From Bifidobacterium choloepi (GTDB lineage: Bacteria > Actinomycetota > Actinomycetes > Actinomycetales > Bifidobacteriaceae): 64,000 nt of DNA. Position 1 is the first letter of the stretch, and each line of letters starts with the position of its first letter. The translations under genes and the position numbers were made by a program. Shown piece by piece: positions 8,954 through 18,353 of the stretch. The DNA is taken from NCBI RefSeq assembly GCF_010667615.1, contig NZ_VYSG01000001.1, positions 1,045,649-1,109,648 of the forward strand, given 5' to 3'. The notes beneath the pieces were generated by a model. It saw only the letters and a program-made list of their open reading frames with translations, had not been told where the DNA came from and ran no database searches.

Positions 8954-9973
8954 TCACGCGGCCATCGTGCCGCCCCAGCGGGCGGCGAACGGCTGCCAGC
9001 GGTCGGTGATCGAGAAGGCGCCGTGACCGTCCCACGACGCGACGACGTGGCCGGTCAGCCGTTCTTCGTCGCCGTCGAGATCGAGGACGCCGAGTTCGCC
9101 GATGAACCGGTGGGCGCCGGACCTTCTCATGAAGCAGACGACGTCGAAGGCGCCGGCCGCCAGCAATTCGAGCGCATTGGGCTCGAGGCCGGCGAGCAGG
9201 CCGAGCGCCGCCAGCCTGGCCGGCACCCGGCCGACGCCGTCGGCGTGCAGCGTCGTCATGCCGCCGCTGTGGCCGGAGTTGAGCGCCCGCAGCAGGTCGG
9301 CGATTTCCTCGCCGCGGCATTCGCCTACGACGATGCGGTCGGGCCGCATGCGCAGCGTCGCCTTGACGAGCTGGGACAGTCCGACGGCGCCGGCGCCCTC
9401 GACATTCGGCTGCCGCGCCATCAGCGAGACGGTGTGGGGATGGCCGACGGCGCCGAGTTCGCGGACTTCCTCGACGGTGACGATTCGCTCGTTGGCGGCG
9501 CATTCCAGCATCAGGGCCTTGAGCAGCGTCGTCTTGCCGCTGCCTGTGCCGCCGGCGACGAGGATGTTCGCGTGGCCGTCGACGAGCGCGCGCAGCAGTT
9601 CCATCCACGCGGGCGGACACAGGCCGGCCATGCCGAGCGACGCGAGGTCGGCGGCCACGCGGTCGGGCAGCCGGATCGAGATGGCGGCGCCGGCGGGCAC
9701 GATCGGCGCGATGACGGCATGCACTCTCGTGCCGTCCGGCGCGCAGGCGTCGGCGATCGGGCTGGCGTCGTCGAGCCGGCAGCCGAGCTGGGCGCACAGT
9801 TGCACGGCGAACCGGCGCAGCACGGCGGCCGACGTCAGCGGAATCGGCGTCCGCACCTCCTCCATGCCACGCCCGCGGTCGATCCATATGGTCCCCTCGC
9901 ACGTGACGACGATGTCGGTGACGACGCCGTCGGCGGCCAGCTGCGACAGCGGGCCGAGCTCGAGCGCGCTCAT
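8954..9973 (-). CDS. tadA: Pilus assembly ATPase CpaF/TadA
   Basis: 339 residues from the ATG at 9973, which overlaps the cpaE stop in an ATGA, so translation is coupled. It is a secretion ATPase of the VirB11/CpaF class. Walker A is GGTGSGKTTLLKA (about residue 165), followed by RIVTVEEVRELG (Asp box region). The His-box region and RPDRIVVGECRGEE (Walker B) come next, then SGHSGGMTTLHADG. The hexameric cytoplasmic ATPase powers Flp pilus polymerisation through the TadBC platform. It is shorter than many CpaF proteins, lacking the long N-terminal extension, which is usual for the actinobacterial Rv3659c-like type. Confidence 0.92.
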   Translation of the reverse strand: MSALELGPLSQLAADGVVTDIVVTCEGTIWIDRGRGMEEVRTPIPLTSAAVLRRFAVQLCAQLGCRLDDASPIADACAPDGTRVHAVIAPIVPAGAAISIRLPDRVAADLASLGMAGLCPPAWMELLRALVDGHANILVAGGTGSGKTTLLKALMLECAANERIVTVEEVRELGAVGHPHTVSLMARQPNVEGAGAVGLSQLVKATLRMRPDRIVVGECRGEEIADLLRALNSGHSGGMTTLHADGVGRVPARLAALGLLAGLEPNALELLAAGAFDVVCFMRRSGAHRFIGELGVLDLDGDEERLTGHVVASWDGHGAFSITDRWQPFAARWGGTMAA

Positions 9974-11163
9974 CGCCGGCCGCCCTCGATGCCGCACAGG
10001 TCCAGGACGAGGCCGGCAATGCCGTCGAGCACGCGGCGCTGCCGGCGCGACATGCCGGCGAGTCCGCGGCCCTCGAGCATGTCGAGCGCGAGCTGCGGGT
10101 CGGCCAGCAGCGGGCCGTGGACGGTGTGGCCGAGGTAGTCGCCCAAGGCGTCCGGCGACAGCGCGCCGCGTCCGCGCGACGACCCGAACGGTTCCGCGCC
10201 GATGATGAGCATGCGCCTCGCCGTCCCGTCACGGTCACCGATTCCGTTGCGGTCGTCACGGCCAGCACGGCCGGCACGGCCGTCACGATCGTCATGTCCG
10301 TCGCGGCCGCCGCCTCCGCTCGCCGCGTTCCCCGCGTGTCTCGCTTTCCCGTCATGCTCCGCCTCCGCCAGCACGGCGCGGTGGACGACGGCGTCGGGAA
10401 TGCCGGCAGCGAGCCATTCGAGCTGCATGCGGCCGCGGGCGGCGCCGAGGACCGACAGCTGGACGACGGGCACTTGGACGGCGGCGGCGAGCGCCGGCAC
10501 TTCGCGCAGCAGCGCGCCGCGGCCGGCGTCGACGACGACGATGGCGCACCATCCGGCGAGCGCCGTAACGGCCGCGTGGATGTCCCACCAGGCCGGCGGC
10601 TCGCCGGACTGCCAGGGCCCGAACGCCAGCAGTCGCACGCCGTCGTGCCAGACCGGCAGGTCGTGCCAGAGCGCGGCGCCGTCGAGCGTGCCGAGCGGCG
10701 CGTGGACGTCGTGCCAGCGCAGGCCGTTTTCGCGTTCGGCGCCGAGCAGCACGTCGAGGCCGCCGCTGGCGGTGCCGATGTCGGCATCGACGAGCGCCAC
10801 GCGTGGCACCGTTTCGTCGCCAGGCCGGTCGGCGAGCGCTGTCGCGAGCATTGCCGCGAACGTCGACGTGCCGGCGCCGCCGGTTGCCGACGTCAGCACG
10901 ACGACGTTGCCGGATGTCCCGTCGTCCGGCGCGGCCGGCGCGGCCGGCATGGCCGGCATGGTGTCCGGAAACGACATGTCCGGAAACGGCGTATTCGGTG
11001 ACGGCGTATCCGGGAACGGCATGTTCGGGGACGGCATGGCCGGGGACGGCGATTTCCGGGCTCGCGTCGGCGTGGCCGGCGTGGTCGGCGTCATCGGCAT
11101 CGTCGGCGCCATCGGCGTCGCGGGCGTCGTTGACATTGTTGGCAGTGTTGGCATCGTGGTCAT
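9970..11163 (-). CDS. CpaE/TadZ-like (Rv3660c family) pilus-localisation ATPase
   Basis: About 397 residues from the ATG at 11163. A TTG four codons upstream is also possible, and the low-complexity N-terminus makes the start uncertain. The first 85 residues are Met/Pro/Thr repeats (MPSPNMPFPDTPSPN-like). The MinD/ParA-like domain follows: VVVLTSATGGAGTSTFAAM, with a deviant Walker A lacking the usual Lys-Thr/Ser pair, then ALVDADIG and AIVVVDAGRG. A second low-complexity Gly/Arg/Asp insertion lies near residues 300-330. CpaE/TadZ proteins direct the pilus machine to its cell position. First tad gene, overlapping cpaF. Confidence 0.82.
   Translation of the reverse strand: MTTMPTLPTMSTTPATPMAPTMPMTPTTPATPTRARKSPSPAMPSPNMPFPDTPSPNTPFPDMSFPDTMPAMPAAPAAPDDGTSGNVVVLTSATGGAGTSTFAAMLATALADRPGDETVPRVALVDADIGTASGGLDVLLGAERENGLRWHDVHAPLGTLDGAALWHDLPVWHDGVRLLAFGPWQSGEPPAWWDIHAAVTALAGWCAIVVVDAGRGALLREVPALAAAVQVPVVQLSVLGAARGRMQLEWLAAGIPDAVVHRAVLAEAEHDGKARHAGNAASGGGGRDGHDDRDGRAGRAGRDDRNGIGDRDGTARRMLIIGAEPFGSSRGRGALSPDALGDYLGHTVHGPLLADPQLALDMLEGRGLAGMSRRQRRVLDGIAGLVLDLCGIEGGRR
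10970..11160. repeat. Low-complexity repeats coding the CpaE N-terminus
   Basis: Short degenerate repeats (GGCATGTCCGGNAACGGC-like, then GGCATCGTCGGCGNC-like) encode Pro/Met/Thr-rich blocks at the start of the CpaE-like protein. They blur where the coding sequence begins. Confidence 0.6.
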
Positions 11164-11245
11164 GGTTCGATTCAACCGGCGGTGCTACGCGCCGGGCAAC
11201 TTTCCACGCCGTTGTGGACGGCTGCCCCGGATTCCACAGGGTGGC

Positions 11246-11953
11246 CTATTCGAGCTTGCCAATCCTCCACAGGTGAGCGCCGCCGCGCAGGTCCTTCGCC
11301 GTCTGCGTCAGGTTGCCGGCCGTGTGCAGCAGCCGCGCGGCCTTCGTGCGCAGGTCGCCGTCGTGTTCGGCGATGGCCGCCCGGGACGTCAGCCGCCTGG
11401 CCTGGATGCGCAGTCCGAGCACGATGACCTCGACGAACGCGGCGGCACGGTCGAGCGCCATCGCGAAGTCGCCGCGGAACGCGCCACGCAGGATCGAGTC
11501 GGCGGTGCGCACGAGGTCGTCCTCGGTCGGCGCCGAATCGACGCCGGCGACGGCCGAGGCGCTCGTGACCATCGGCTCGCCGAGCCGCCACAGCCTCGTG
11601 ACGGCCTCGCGGTGCAGGCGCACCCACGACCGCAGGCAGTACAGGCGCCACAGCACGCCGGGCAGCGAGTCCGGTTCGGCGTGGCTCCACAGTTCGGCGA
11701 TGACGTCGACGCCTTCGCGGTCGACGATCGTCAGCACGCGCTCGACGACGGCCGGATCGGCCGTCGAGTGGACGTGGTCGAGCAGCGCGGCGGCCGTCGC
11801 GTGGCTCATTTCGGTAACGTATTCGGGGTCGAGGCCGCCGACGATGTTGTCGGCGATCGCCTGGTCGAGCTGGCCCGGCCGCGACGGGCGCGGCGAGCCG
11901 GTATGCGTGAATCCGGATCCGGACGAGACGATCGAGCCGGAGCCAAAATGCAT
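11246..11953 (-). CDS. Conserved actinobacterial protein of unknown function
   Basis: 235 residues from ATG 11953 (a TTG at 11968, overlapping mutT1, is also possible). I do not recognise a catalytic family. The protein is predicted soluble and mostly alpha-helical, with LWSHAEPDSLPGVLWRLYCL and an arginine-rich helix (WVRLHREAVTRLWRLGEP). A basic C-terminal part ends KDLRGGAHLWRIGKLE. It starts 4 bp after the mutT1 stop and lies 82 bp upstream of cpaE, so it is probably transcribed with both. Codon use matches its neighbours, so it is likely a real gene. Confidence 0.7.
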   Translation of the reverse strand: MHFGSGSIVSSGSGFTHTGSPRPSRPGQLDQAIADNIVGGLDPEYVTEMSHATAAALLDHVHSTADPAVVERVLTIVDREGVDVIAELWSHAEPDSLPGVLWRLYCLRSWVRLHREAVTRLWRLGEPMVTSASAVAGVDSAPTEDDLVRTADSILRGAFRGDFAMALDRAAAFVEVIVLGLRIQARRLTSRAAIAEHDGDLRTKAARLLHTAGNLTQTAKDLRGGAHLWRIGKLE

Positions 11954-11957
11954 CGAG

Positions 11958-13049
11958 TTAGTAGACAAGAGGCAGGACTTTCTGTATGTCGATGATCCGC
12001 GGACCGTGCGGCGTGCTTATCCAGAATAGCGCGAGCGCGCTGCCGGTCGGCATGTACGGCGACTTCGCGGCGAGCTGCTTGCCGAGCGTCCGCGTGGCGC
12101 ACATCGGCCGCAGGCGGTCGAACATGCCGCCGATGACGGGCCGGTGCATGCAGATTGCCGTCGTCGACGACGAGCCGACGGTCTGCTGGATCTGCGCGAA
12201 GAAGGCCGCCCACGTTTCGGCCGGGTCGGCGGCGAACGAGTCCTCGGTCAGCGCCTCGACGTATTCCATCGGCCGCTTCGTCTGCCACGAGAGCATCTGG
12301 ATCGTCTGCTGGCAGCGCATCCACGGCGACGTCACGAGCCTCGTCGGGTTGTAGCAGGCCAGTTCGCGGTTGAGCGCGTACGCATCGGCCGCTCCCTTCG
12401 GCGTGATCGGCCGGTTCTCCTCGGTGCCGTCCCAGAGCTTGCGCGATTCGGCCTTGCCGTGCCGCACGATGAGCACGGTGTGCGCGGCCGCCGCGCCTTC
12501 CTCGATCCGGTCGACGAACAGCGCGAGGATGTCGCGGTCGGTCGAGTGGGTCAGTTTCCTGCGGGCCGCCGTCACCGGCAGCCATTCGACGTCGTTGATC
12601 TCGCCGAGGTCGGCCGGATGGACCGGTCCGAACGCGTCGCGCAGGTGCCGCGCGTCGGCGGAGTCGATGACGGTCGCCATCCAGTACTCGACGTGCTTGA
12701 CCTGTCCGGACTTCGCGGACGATCCGCGCGTCTTCTTGCCTTCCGAGGACATCGGATAGGCGACGTCGCCAAGGTAGGGACCGAGCGCCACGTGGCAGCC
12801 GGTCTCCTCGCCGATCTCGCGCACGGCGGCGTGACGGAACGTCTCGTTCGGTTCGAGCTTGCCCTTCGGCCAGCTCCAATCGTCGTATTTCGGCCGGTGC
12901 ACGAGGCACACTTCCAGCCCGTTCAGCGGGTCGACGTCGGCCGTCCATCCCGCCGGCCGGCTGCCCGTCGCGCCGTTCGTGCCCGGGCCGTCCTTGCGCC
13001 AGCGATAGAGAATGCCTCCGGCCGCTTCCACTGTTCGTGTCTTGCTCAT
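11958..13049 (-). CDS. mutT1: MutT1-type Nudix hydrolase with histidine phosphatase domain
   Basis: 363 residues from the ATG at 13049 ([17 protein letters not shown]). The longer frame upstream would read through the perfect hairpin at 13096-13137 and is rejected. The N-terminal Nudix domain has a complete Nudix box, [14 protein letters not shown] then REIGEETG. The C-terminal half begins [12 protein letters not shown], the RHG phosphatase motif, with the second conserved His near MHRPV. The same architecture in mycobacterial MutT1 hydrolyses 8-oxo-(d)GTP and diadenosine polyphosphates and then removes phosphates. It is downstream of ppk, linking it to phosphate and nucleotide housekeeping. 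Confidence 0.9.
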   Translation of the reverse strand: MSKTRTVEAAGGILYRWRKDGPGTNGATGSRPAGWTADVDPLNGLEVCLVHRPKYDDWSWPKGKLEPNETFRHAAVREIGEETGCHVALGPYLGDVAYPMSSEGKKTRGSSAKSGQVKHVEYWMATVIDSADARHLRDAFGPVHPADLGEINDVEWLPVTAARRKLTHSTDRDILALFVDRIEEGAAAAHTVLIVRHGKAESRKLWDGTEENRPITPKGAADAYALNRELACYNPTRLVTSPWMRCQQTIQMLSWQTKRPMEYVEALTEDSFAADPAETWAAFFAQIQQTVGSSSTTAICMHRPVIGGMFDRLRPMCATRTLGKQLAAKSPYMPTGSALALFWISTPHGPRIIDIQKVLPLVY

Positions 13050-13095
13050 GCCACCCATCTTAAGGGGGCGTCGGCGTCGTGTTCGCGCTCGGAAA

Positions 13096-13137
13096 GGCGG
13101 AGGGATCGTTCCGCCAATCCGGAACGATCCCTCCGCC
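13096..13137. terminator. Perfect 18-bp hairpin between ppk and mutT1
   Basis: Arms 13096-13113 and 13120-13137 are fully complementary (GGCGGAGGGATCGTTCCG) with a 6-nt loop. It lies 34 bp after the ppk stop and 47 bp before the mutT1 start. There is no T-run, so it may terminate or process the ppk mRNA. Confidence 0.7.
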
Positions 13138-13170
13138 AACGTGCCTTCCCGGCGACAAGCCGCACGGCGC

Positions 13171-15408
13171 TCAGCTGTTCGAGCGCGGCCTGCGCATGTG
13201 CTTCTTGATCAGGAACTCCTGGCAGTCGACGAGCGGCTTGCCTTCGGCGTCCTTCGAATGACGCTCGTAGGTGCCGTCCGGCTGCATGTGCCAGGATGCC
13301 GTCGTGTCCGCCATCTGCAGGTCGACGTAGTTGATGAGCTCCTCGACCTGCTCCGGGGCGGTGATGCGCACGAGCGCCTCGACGCGGCGGTCGAGGTTGC
13401 GGTGCATCAGGTCGGCCGAGCCGATCCACACTTCCGGTCCGGCGATCGGGCCCTCGCCGATCTGCGGACCGTTCGAGTTCGCGAACGCGTAGATGCGGCT
13501 GTGCTCGAGGAAGCGGCCGAGGATCGAGCGCACGCGGATGTTCTCGCTCAGGCCGGGGACGCCGGGCTTGAGGGCGCAGATGCCGCGCTCGACAATGTCG
13601 ATCTTGACGCCGGCCTGGCTGGCGCGGTACAGCGCGTCGATCGTCTTCTCGTCGACGATCGAGTTGACCTTGATCTTGATCCACGCTTCCTTGCCGGCGC
13701 GGGCTGCGGCTTCCTCGCGCTGGATGCGCTGGATCAGGCCGGTGCGCACGGTGCGCGGCGCGACGAGCAGGCGGTGAAAGCTCGACTTCGGCGCGTAGCC
13801 GGACAGCTGGTTGAACAGGCGCGTCATGTCCTGGCCGACGACCGGGTCGCAGGTGAGCAGGCCGAGGTCGGTGTAGATGCGCGCCGTCTTCGGGTTGTAG
13901 TTGCCGGTGCCCACGTGGCAGTAGCGCTTGAGGCCGTCGGCTTCCTGGCGCACGACGAGCGAGAGCTTGCAGTGGGTCTTCAGGCCGACAATGCCGTAGA
14001 CGACGTGCACGCCGGCGCGTTCGAGCTTGCGGGCCCACGCGATGTTGGCGTCCTCGTCGAAGCGGGCCTTGAGCTCCACCAGCGCCAGCACCTGCTTGCC
14101 GGCGTGGGCGGCGTCGATCAGCGCGTCGATGATCGGCGAGTCCGACGACGTGCGGTACAGCGTCTGCTTGATGGCGAGGACCTTCGGGTCGGCGGCGGCC
14201 TGCGCGAGGAACGCCTGGACCGACGTCGAGAACGAATCGTACGGGTGGTGCAGCAGGATGTCGTGCTCGCGGATGGCGGCGAAGATGTCCTGCGCGCGGC
14301 TCGACTCGACCTCGGCGATCTGGCGGTTCGTCGTCGGCACGAACGGCGGGAACTTGAGGTCCGGCCGGTCGATCGCGCCGAGTTCGTAGAGCACGGTGGC
14401 GTCGAGCGGCGTCGGCAGGCGGTACACCTCGTCGGCCGTCACGCCGAGCTGGTCGGCGAGCAGCTGCGAGAGGAACGGCGACGTCGCGTCGGAGATCTCG
14501 AGGCGGATCGGCGGTCCGAAGCGGCGGCGCAGCAGTTCCTTCTCGATCGCGTTGAGCAGGTTCTCGGCGTCGTCCTCCTCGACGTCGATGTCCTCGTTGC
14601 GCGTGACGCGGAACGAGCGCGCCTCCTTGATGATCATGCCCGGGAACAGCGATTCGAGGTGGGCGATGATGAGGTTCTCCATCGTGATGAAGCCGTAGCG
14701 CACGTCGTGGGCCTCGTCGGCCGTCATGTCGTCGACCGGCACGAGGCGGTTGAGGTTGTCCGGGATCTTGACGCGGGCGAAGTGCGACTTGCCGCTCGTC
14801 GGGTTCTCGACGAGGACGGCGAGGTTGATCGAGTTGCCGGAGATGTACGGGAACGGGTGGGCCGGATCGACGGCCAGCGGGGTCAGGACCGGGAAGACCT
14901 GCTGGCGGTAGTAGCGCGACAGGCGTTCCTGCTCGGAGACGGTGAGCTTGTCCCAGTCGAGCAGCACGATGTTTTCCCTGGCCAGGTCGGGCAGGATGTG
15001 GTCCACGACGTAGTGGGCGTGCTCGTCCTGCAGCTGGTGGGCGTGCTCACCGATCGCGCGCAGCTGCTGGCGCGGACTCAGGCCGGAGGCGGCAGTCACG
15101 GCGATGCCGGTGTCGATTCGGCGCTTGAGGCCGGCGACGCGGACCATGAAGAACTCGTCGAGGTTGCTCGCGAAGATCGCGGCGAAGCTTGCGCGCTCGA
15201 TGATCGGCAGGTCCTCGTCCTGGGCGAGCTCCAGCACTCGCTTGTTGAACTTCAGCCAGCTCAGTTCGCGATCGAAGAACCGGTCCGGCGGCAGCGGCGC
15301 CGCGTCGGCCTGGACGTCGCTTTTGTCCGGCTTGTCGGTCTCCGCGATGTGTTCGGCGATCTGGCTGCGCAGAAACGCCTTCGAGGGTGCATCAAAAATC
15401 TGACTCAT
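13171..15408 (-). CDS. ppk: Polyphosphate kinase 1
   Basis: 745 residues from ATG 15408 (a GTG two codons upstream is also possible). PPK1 hallmarks are [20 protein letters not shown] and [15 protein letters not shown] in the N-domain, and HHPYDSF. The phospholipase D-like catalytic halves include [14 protein letters not shown] (catalytic His region), [20 protein letters not shown] and RRVEALVRI near the end. It polymerises the gamma-phosphate of ATP into polyphosphate at the membrane. TACAGT ends 7 nt before the ATG and no Shine-Dalgarno is visible, so a leaderless transcript is possible. It faces away from the peptide cassette at 15848. Confidence 0.96.
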   Translation of the reverse strand: MSQIFDAPSKAFLRSQIAEHIAETDKPDKSDVQADAAPLPPDRFFDRELSWLKFNKRVLELAQDEDLPIIERASFAAIFASNLDEFFMVRVAGLKRRIDTGIAVTAASGLSPRQQLRAIGEHAHQLQDEHAHYVVDHILPDLARENIVLLDWDKLTVSEQERLSRYYRQQVFPVLTPLAVDPAHPFPYISGNSINLAVLVENPTSGKSHFARVKIPDNLNRLVPVDDMTADEAHDVRYGFITMENLIIAHLESLFPGMIIKEARSFRVTRNEDIDVEEDDAENLLNAIEKELLRRRFGPPIRLEISDATSPFLSQLLADQLGVTADEVYRLPTPLDATVLYELGAIDRPDLKFPPFVPTTNRQIAEVESSRAQDIFAAIREHDILLHHPYDSFSTSVQAFLAQAAADPKVLAIKQTLYRTSSDSPIIDALIDAAHAGKQVLALVELKARFDEDANIAWARKLERAGVHVVYGIVGLKTHCKLSLVVRQEADGLKRYCHVGTGNYNPKTARIYTDLGLLTCDPVVGQDMTRLFNQLSGYAPKSSFHRLLVAPRTVRTGLIQRIQREEAAARAGKEAWIKIKVNSIVDEKTIDALYRASQAGVKIDIVERGICALKPGVPGLSENIRVRSILGRFLEHSRIYAFANSNGPQIGEGPIAGPEVWIGSADLMHRNLDRRVEALVRITAPEQVEELINYVDLQMADTTASWHMQPDGTYERHSKDAEGKPLVDCQEFLIKKHMRRPRSNS

Positions 15409-15847
15409 AGTCACTACTGTACGGGGTTTTCACTGTTTCATTGCTGCAAGTCATCGAAAAGTCCATTGATTTTTCGAATAATTTACGCACGATTCGTCCG
15501 TGCCGATCCGTGCGCCGTCGACGTCGCGTTCCGCGACGCCATGGGGGGGCCGCCGGACCGCCCGTGTCTTCCTGCCCGCCATGCCGAATCGAGACGGCCT
15601 CCAGGATCGCCCACCGACCGCGATGCCACCGGTTCGACGTGAAGATTTCGTGAAGCACGAACCGGGCCGGGAGCCACCTCGTTCCCGCAATTATCGGGGC
15701 CGTCGGCCATGTTCCGCATGGCCTCGCCGGGCACGCATGCCGGATCCGGCAGACAGCTTTCCCATTTGCCTCGGCGACTCGTACGCTGAATTACACCTCC
15801 CCTCCCCTAGCGGGAAATACGCATATCAAATTACCAGGGGGAAAAAT
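15409..15847. other. Divergent intergenic region between ppk and the peptide cassette
   Basis: 439 bp with no convincing gene. It carries the ppk promoter side on the left and falls in GC towards the right end (from about 15780). There the sequence becomes A/T-rich and ends with a strong RBS for the 96-residue peptide. I could not assign a confident -35/-10 pair for the cassette. Confidence 0.6.
15836..15841 (+). promoter_or_regulatory. Strong ribosome binding site of the small peptide gene
   Basis: AGGGGG ends 6 nt before the ATG at 15848. It decides the start of a gene that would otherwise be missed, since the open frame runs further upstream to 15500. Confidence 0.75.
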
Positions 15848-16138
15848 ATGTTCCAGAAAATGATCCAACAGTGTCATCAGGCATACGACAATGCTTGCAT
15901 GTCTATTTGGGCTTTGCTCTCACAGGCACTCGTTCTCGCCTGCGGTAGGAGGGAAGAAGACGAGGAACTCCAATACGCCGGATGGTTTCTAGTTTTCATC
16001 GCCGTCCTCATTGCCCTAGGCGCCGTCATGATCGCCGGCATGGCTGTTTGGTGCGTGGTCAATCAGCATGGTGCATTCACCGGTGAATGGAGGTGGGTGA
16101 CGTTCGGCATCTCAACATCCATCAGGTGCACGGCTTGA
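15848..16138 (+). CDS. 96-residue membrane peptide, candidate precursor of a peptide system
   Basis: Not recognised. The ATG at 15848 is set by the AGGGGG box. Layout: residues 1-18 hydrophilic with C9 and C17, a weakly hydrophobic patch 19-32 ending in C32, a charged hinge GRREEDEE (33-40), one clear TM helix about 43-71 (AGWFLVFIAVLIALGAVMIA) with C69, and a 25-residue tail (72-96) rich in Trp/Thr/Ser ending SIRCTA with C94. It has no double-glycine leader and no lanthionine enzyme nearby. It is followed by a hairpin, then ABC transporter and M50 protease genes. That context suggests a precursor cut in or near its TM helix to release the tail. An immunity or accessory membrane protein is the alternative. 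Confidence 0.6.
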   Translation: MFQKMIQQCHQAYDNACMSIWALLSQALVLACGRREEDEELQYAGWFLVFIAVLIALGAVMIAGMAVWCVVNQHGAFTGEWRWVTFGISTSIRCTA

Positions 16139-16149
16139 TTGGATTTCCG

Positions 16150-16180
16150 GGGCGTTCCTCGCCGATACGGAGGAACGCCC
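16150..16180 (+). terminator. Hairpin between the peptide gene and the transporter genes (attenuator-like)
   Basis: Perfect 11-bp arms GGGCGTTCCTC (16150-16160) and its complement (16170-16180) with a 9-nt loop, followed by TATTTGG. It lies 12 bp after the peptide stop and 20 bp before the ABC ATPase start. This is the position where peptide operons often reduce read-through from an abundant precursor mRNA into transport genes. Confidence 0.7.
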
Positions 16181-16200
16181 TATTTGGCGAGAGGATAACC

Positions 16201-16911
16201 ATGTTACAGGTTCACGGAGTTTCGTTTAGGTACGGACGGCACAATGCCGTCTTACATTCGATAGACTTTGACGTTGCCTCTGGAGAAATAGTTGGCCTCA
16301 TTGGACCAAATGGCTCCGGGAAGACTACGCTTATCAGGCTGATATGCGATCTGTACGCATTGCAGACAGGAACCATAGACATTCAAGGATTTTCCTCCTC
16401 TTCACCTGACGCAAAGGCTGCGGTCATGCATATCGGAAGCAACGACGACATGCCCATTTTCCTTACCGGCTGGGAATATGCCTCAACGTTGGCGCGACTA
16501 TATGGTGTTTCTCTTGAATACCAAAAACTAGCCATGATGTTCGAGCACTTCGGAATGGGCGGAGCAGAGCATCGGCTCATCGAATCGTATTCCCACGGCA
16601 TGAAGAAAAAGATGCAACTGGGCTGCGCTTTTCTACTGAAGCGTCCGCTGACCATCATCGATGAAACACTGAACGGCATCGATATTGACGCATGGTACAC
16701 ATGCATCAATGAATTTCACAGGATGCGAGAGAACGGTTTATCCATCTTGCTCTGTAGCCACGATTTCGCGTTACTAGAAAAGACCGCCGACAGCTTGGCC
16801 CTGCTCCGCAATGGGTACATGGGACAGCAGGTGACATTAACGGATCTCATGGACGAATACGGAGGCATCGCCGAATGGTATCGAACTACCCTACTAGAAG
16901 AAGCCTCGTGA
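16201..16911 (+). CDS. ABC transporter ATP-binding protein of the peptide cassette
   Basis: 236 residues from ATG 16201, with GAGAGG 6 nt upstream. Walker A is GPNGSGKTT (35-43). The signature loop is degenerate (ESYSHGMKKKMQLG, about 128-141, with YSHGM for LSGGQ). Walker B is LTIIDE (about 150-155) and the switch His is in LLCSHD. It resembles the single-NBD ATPases of ABC-2 or bacteriocin-immunity exporters such as YydI/CcmA-like proteins. It pairs with the next gene, whose GTG overlaps its stop as GTGA. Codon use is less GC-biased than in the flanking genes, consistent with acquisition by transfer. Role in export or self-protection is inferred. Confidence 0.85.
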   Translation: MLQVHGVSFRYGRHNAVLHSIDFDVASGEIVGLIGPNGSGKTTLIRLICDLYALQTGTIDIQGFSSSSPDAKAAVMHIGSNDDMPIFLTGWEYASTLARLYGVSLEYQKLAMMFEHFGMGGAEHRLIESYSHGMKKKMQLGCAFLLKRPLTIIDETLNGIDIDAWYTCINEFHRMRENGLSILLCSHDFALLEKTADSLALLRNGYMGQQVTLTDLMDEYGGIAEWYRTTLLEEAS

Positions 16912-18353
16912 CGATCAACTTCGAGAGGCGCATTTGTCAGTTCACGGAGACATTCTTGTTTCTAGCGAAACTTTTCAAGCGGACGATGCTGCAGTATGGC
17001 GTCCTGCGAAAGCGATCGGTGAGATTGGCACTAATAGCCTTGGCCCTCTTGTGGATGGCGTTCAGCAGCTTTATCGCCGTGGCGTTCTTTCGCTCCATAG
17101 GCGAGCAACAGGGAATGTGGGATTTCATATTCAACATCGAGTCCATCTCCCTGTCGGGGATAGTCATTGCATTCTTTCTCATCGTCAAGCTTCTCTTCTC
17201 GAAGACAGATTCCGCCACCAGATGCATCAGCTATCTTCCCGTTTCAAGCATGATGAGGAATCTGGCCCTTAAGGCATGCGAGGCATGCATCGTACTCATC
17301 TTGACTGTAGGAACCGCATGCGCGGTGCTCGTCTCGGCAGCCGTTCTCCACAGTGCCGGCGTCCTTCAATTAGCTTTCCTCCATCTTCTCGTGCCCGCCC
17401 TGCTACTCTATATAGCTCTCAGTCTGGTATGGGATGGAATTAATCGCAGTATGCATATGATAGGCATCCCCCAGTTTGCCTCCTCTGTTGCACTGCTCGT
17501 AACGGCCGGAATACTCATGAGCTATTCCGCCTTGCAGTTCCAGCTGATATCCGACATAAGTGAAAGGTATATACAGCAGGACTACTCACTCTTTTGGGCA
17601 ACCATCGTGCCAGATCTATCACATTATCTCGGAGCCCTTCCGACCGCGCTGTTGTCGATTCTGGCACTGCTCGGGATGACAGCCCTTGACATCGCCATCA
17701 CACCCTCCCAGTATTGTCGACAGGCCAACTTCATCCATATTCCCATTCCGTACTCGGAACGCAACGACCTGTGCATGTTCACGACATACATAATGCGATC
17801 TCGCGACACTATGCTTTCCATAGTCGTTGCAATAGCTTTCGCGCTCATTTCCTGCATGGGAGGGCACGCAGACATTGCGCCGGCATATGCTTGCGTATTG
17901 GCGTTTACCGGTATGTCTCAGTTCGCAAATGGCATTGTACCTGCATGGGCCGCAGTAAGACGATCCGCAACATACATGTATTGCTGCATGCTGGGGTCAC
18001 AGCTCGTCGTATATACGACATTCTGGGGGATACTGCTTGCGATCAGCTTGGTTTGGACTCCCCTGACAGGCCTGACACGGCTGGGTACTTATGCGGCCCT
18101 AGTGGGAACAACCCTGATCCTCACGATGATAGGGATACTTTTCCCCGCCTTTAAAGACAATCCACTGACATCCATTGCGGGAATTTTATCATTTTTCCTT
18201 ATGGCAATAGTATTTATTTTTGCATTATGTATTCTCAATATTAATTTTATTTTCGTTATTTTATTTTCATTATTGTCCATTATTTTTATTGTTATATATT
18301 CTATTTTTGGAATTCAAAACTTTTGGAAAGTGAAAAAATATGAAAGCTTTTAA
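16908..18353 (+). CDS. Large multi-TM ABC permease of the peptide cassette
   Basis: About 481 residues from a GTG at 16908 that overlaps the ATPase stop (GTGA, with AGAAG upstream). An in-frame ATG 11 codons earlier lies within the ATPase gene. At least 10-12 hydrophobic helices are visible, starting near residue 40 (LALIALALLWMAFSSFIAVA). The last about 60 residues (IAGILSFFLMAIVFIFALCI onward) are extremely Ile/Phe-rich and are coded by DNA of very low GC. No soluble domain or protease motif is seen. The position next to a lone ATPase indicates the membrane half of the transporter. No named family is recognised. Confidence 0.75.
   Translation: MTINFERRICQFTETFLFLAKLFKRTMLQYGVLRKRSVRLALIALALLWMAFSSFIAVAFFRSIGEQQGMWDFIFNIESISLSGIVIAFFLIVKLLFSKTDSATRCISYLPVSSMMRNLALKACEACIVLILTVGTACAVLVSAAVLHSAGVLQLAFLHLLVPALLLYIALSLVWDGINRSMHMIGIPQFASSVALLVTAGILMSYSALQFQLISDISERYIQQDYSLFWATIVPDLSHYLGALPTALLSILALLGMTALDIAITPSQYCRQANFIHIPIPYSERNDLCMFTTYIMRSRDTMLSIVVAIAFALISCMGGHADIAPAYACVLAFTGMSQFANGIVPAWAAVRRSATYMYCCMLGSQLVVYTTFWGILLAISLVWTPLTGLTRLGTYAALVGTTLILTMIGILFPAFKDNPLTSIAGILSFFLMAIVFIFALCILNINFIFVILFSLLSIIFIVIYSIFGIQNFWKVKKYESF
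18180..18330. other. Extremely AT-rich segment at the 3' end of the permease gene
   Basis: For about 150 bp the GC content drops to roughly 20 per cent. In the 60-bp block from 18241 I count 7 G/C. This is far below both the cassette (about 50 per cent) and the flanking chromosome. Confidence 0.85.

Noticed and set aside
15500..15847. The upstream extension of the small peptide frame (212 codons in all)
   Set aside because: The extension is high-GC filler without RBS, whereas the internal ATG at 15848 has AGGGGG 6 nt upstream and coincides with the drop in GC.
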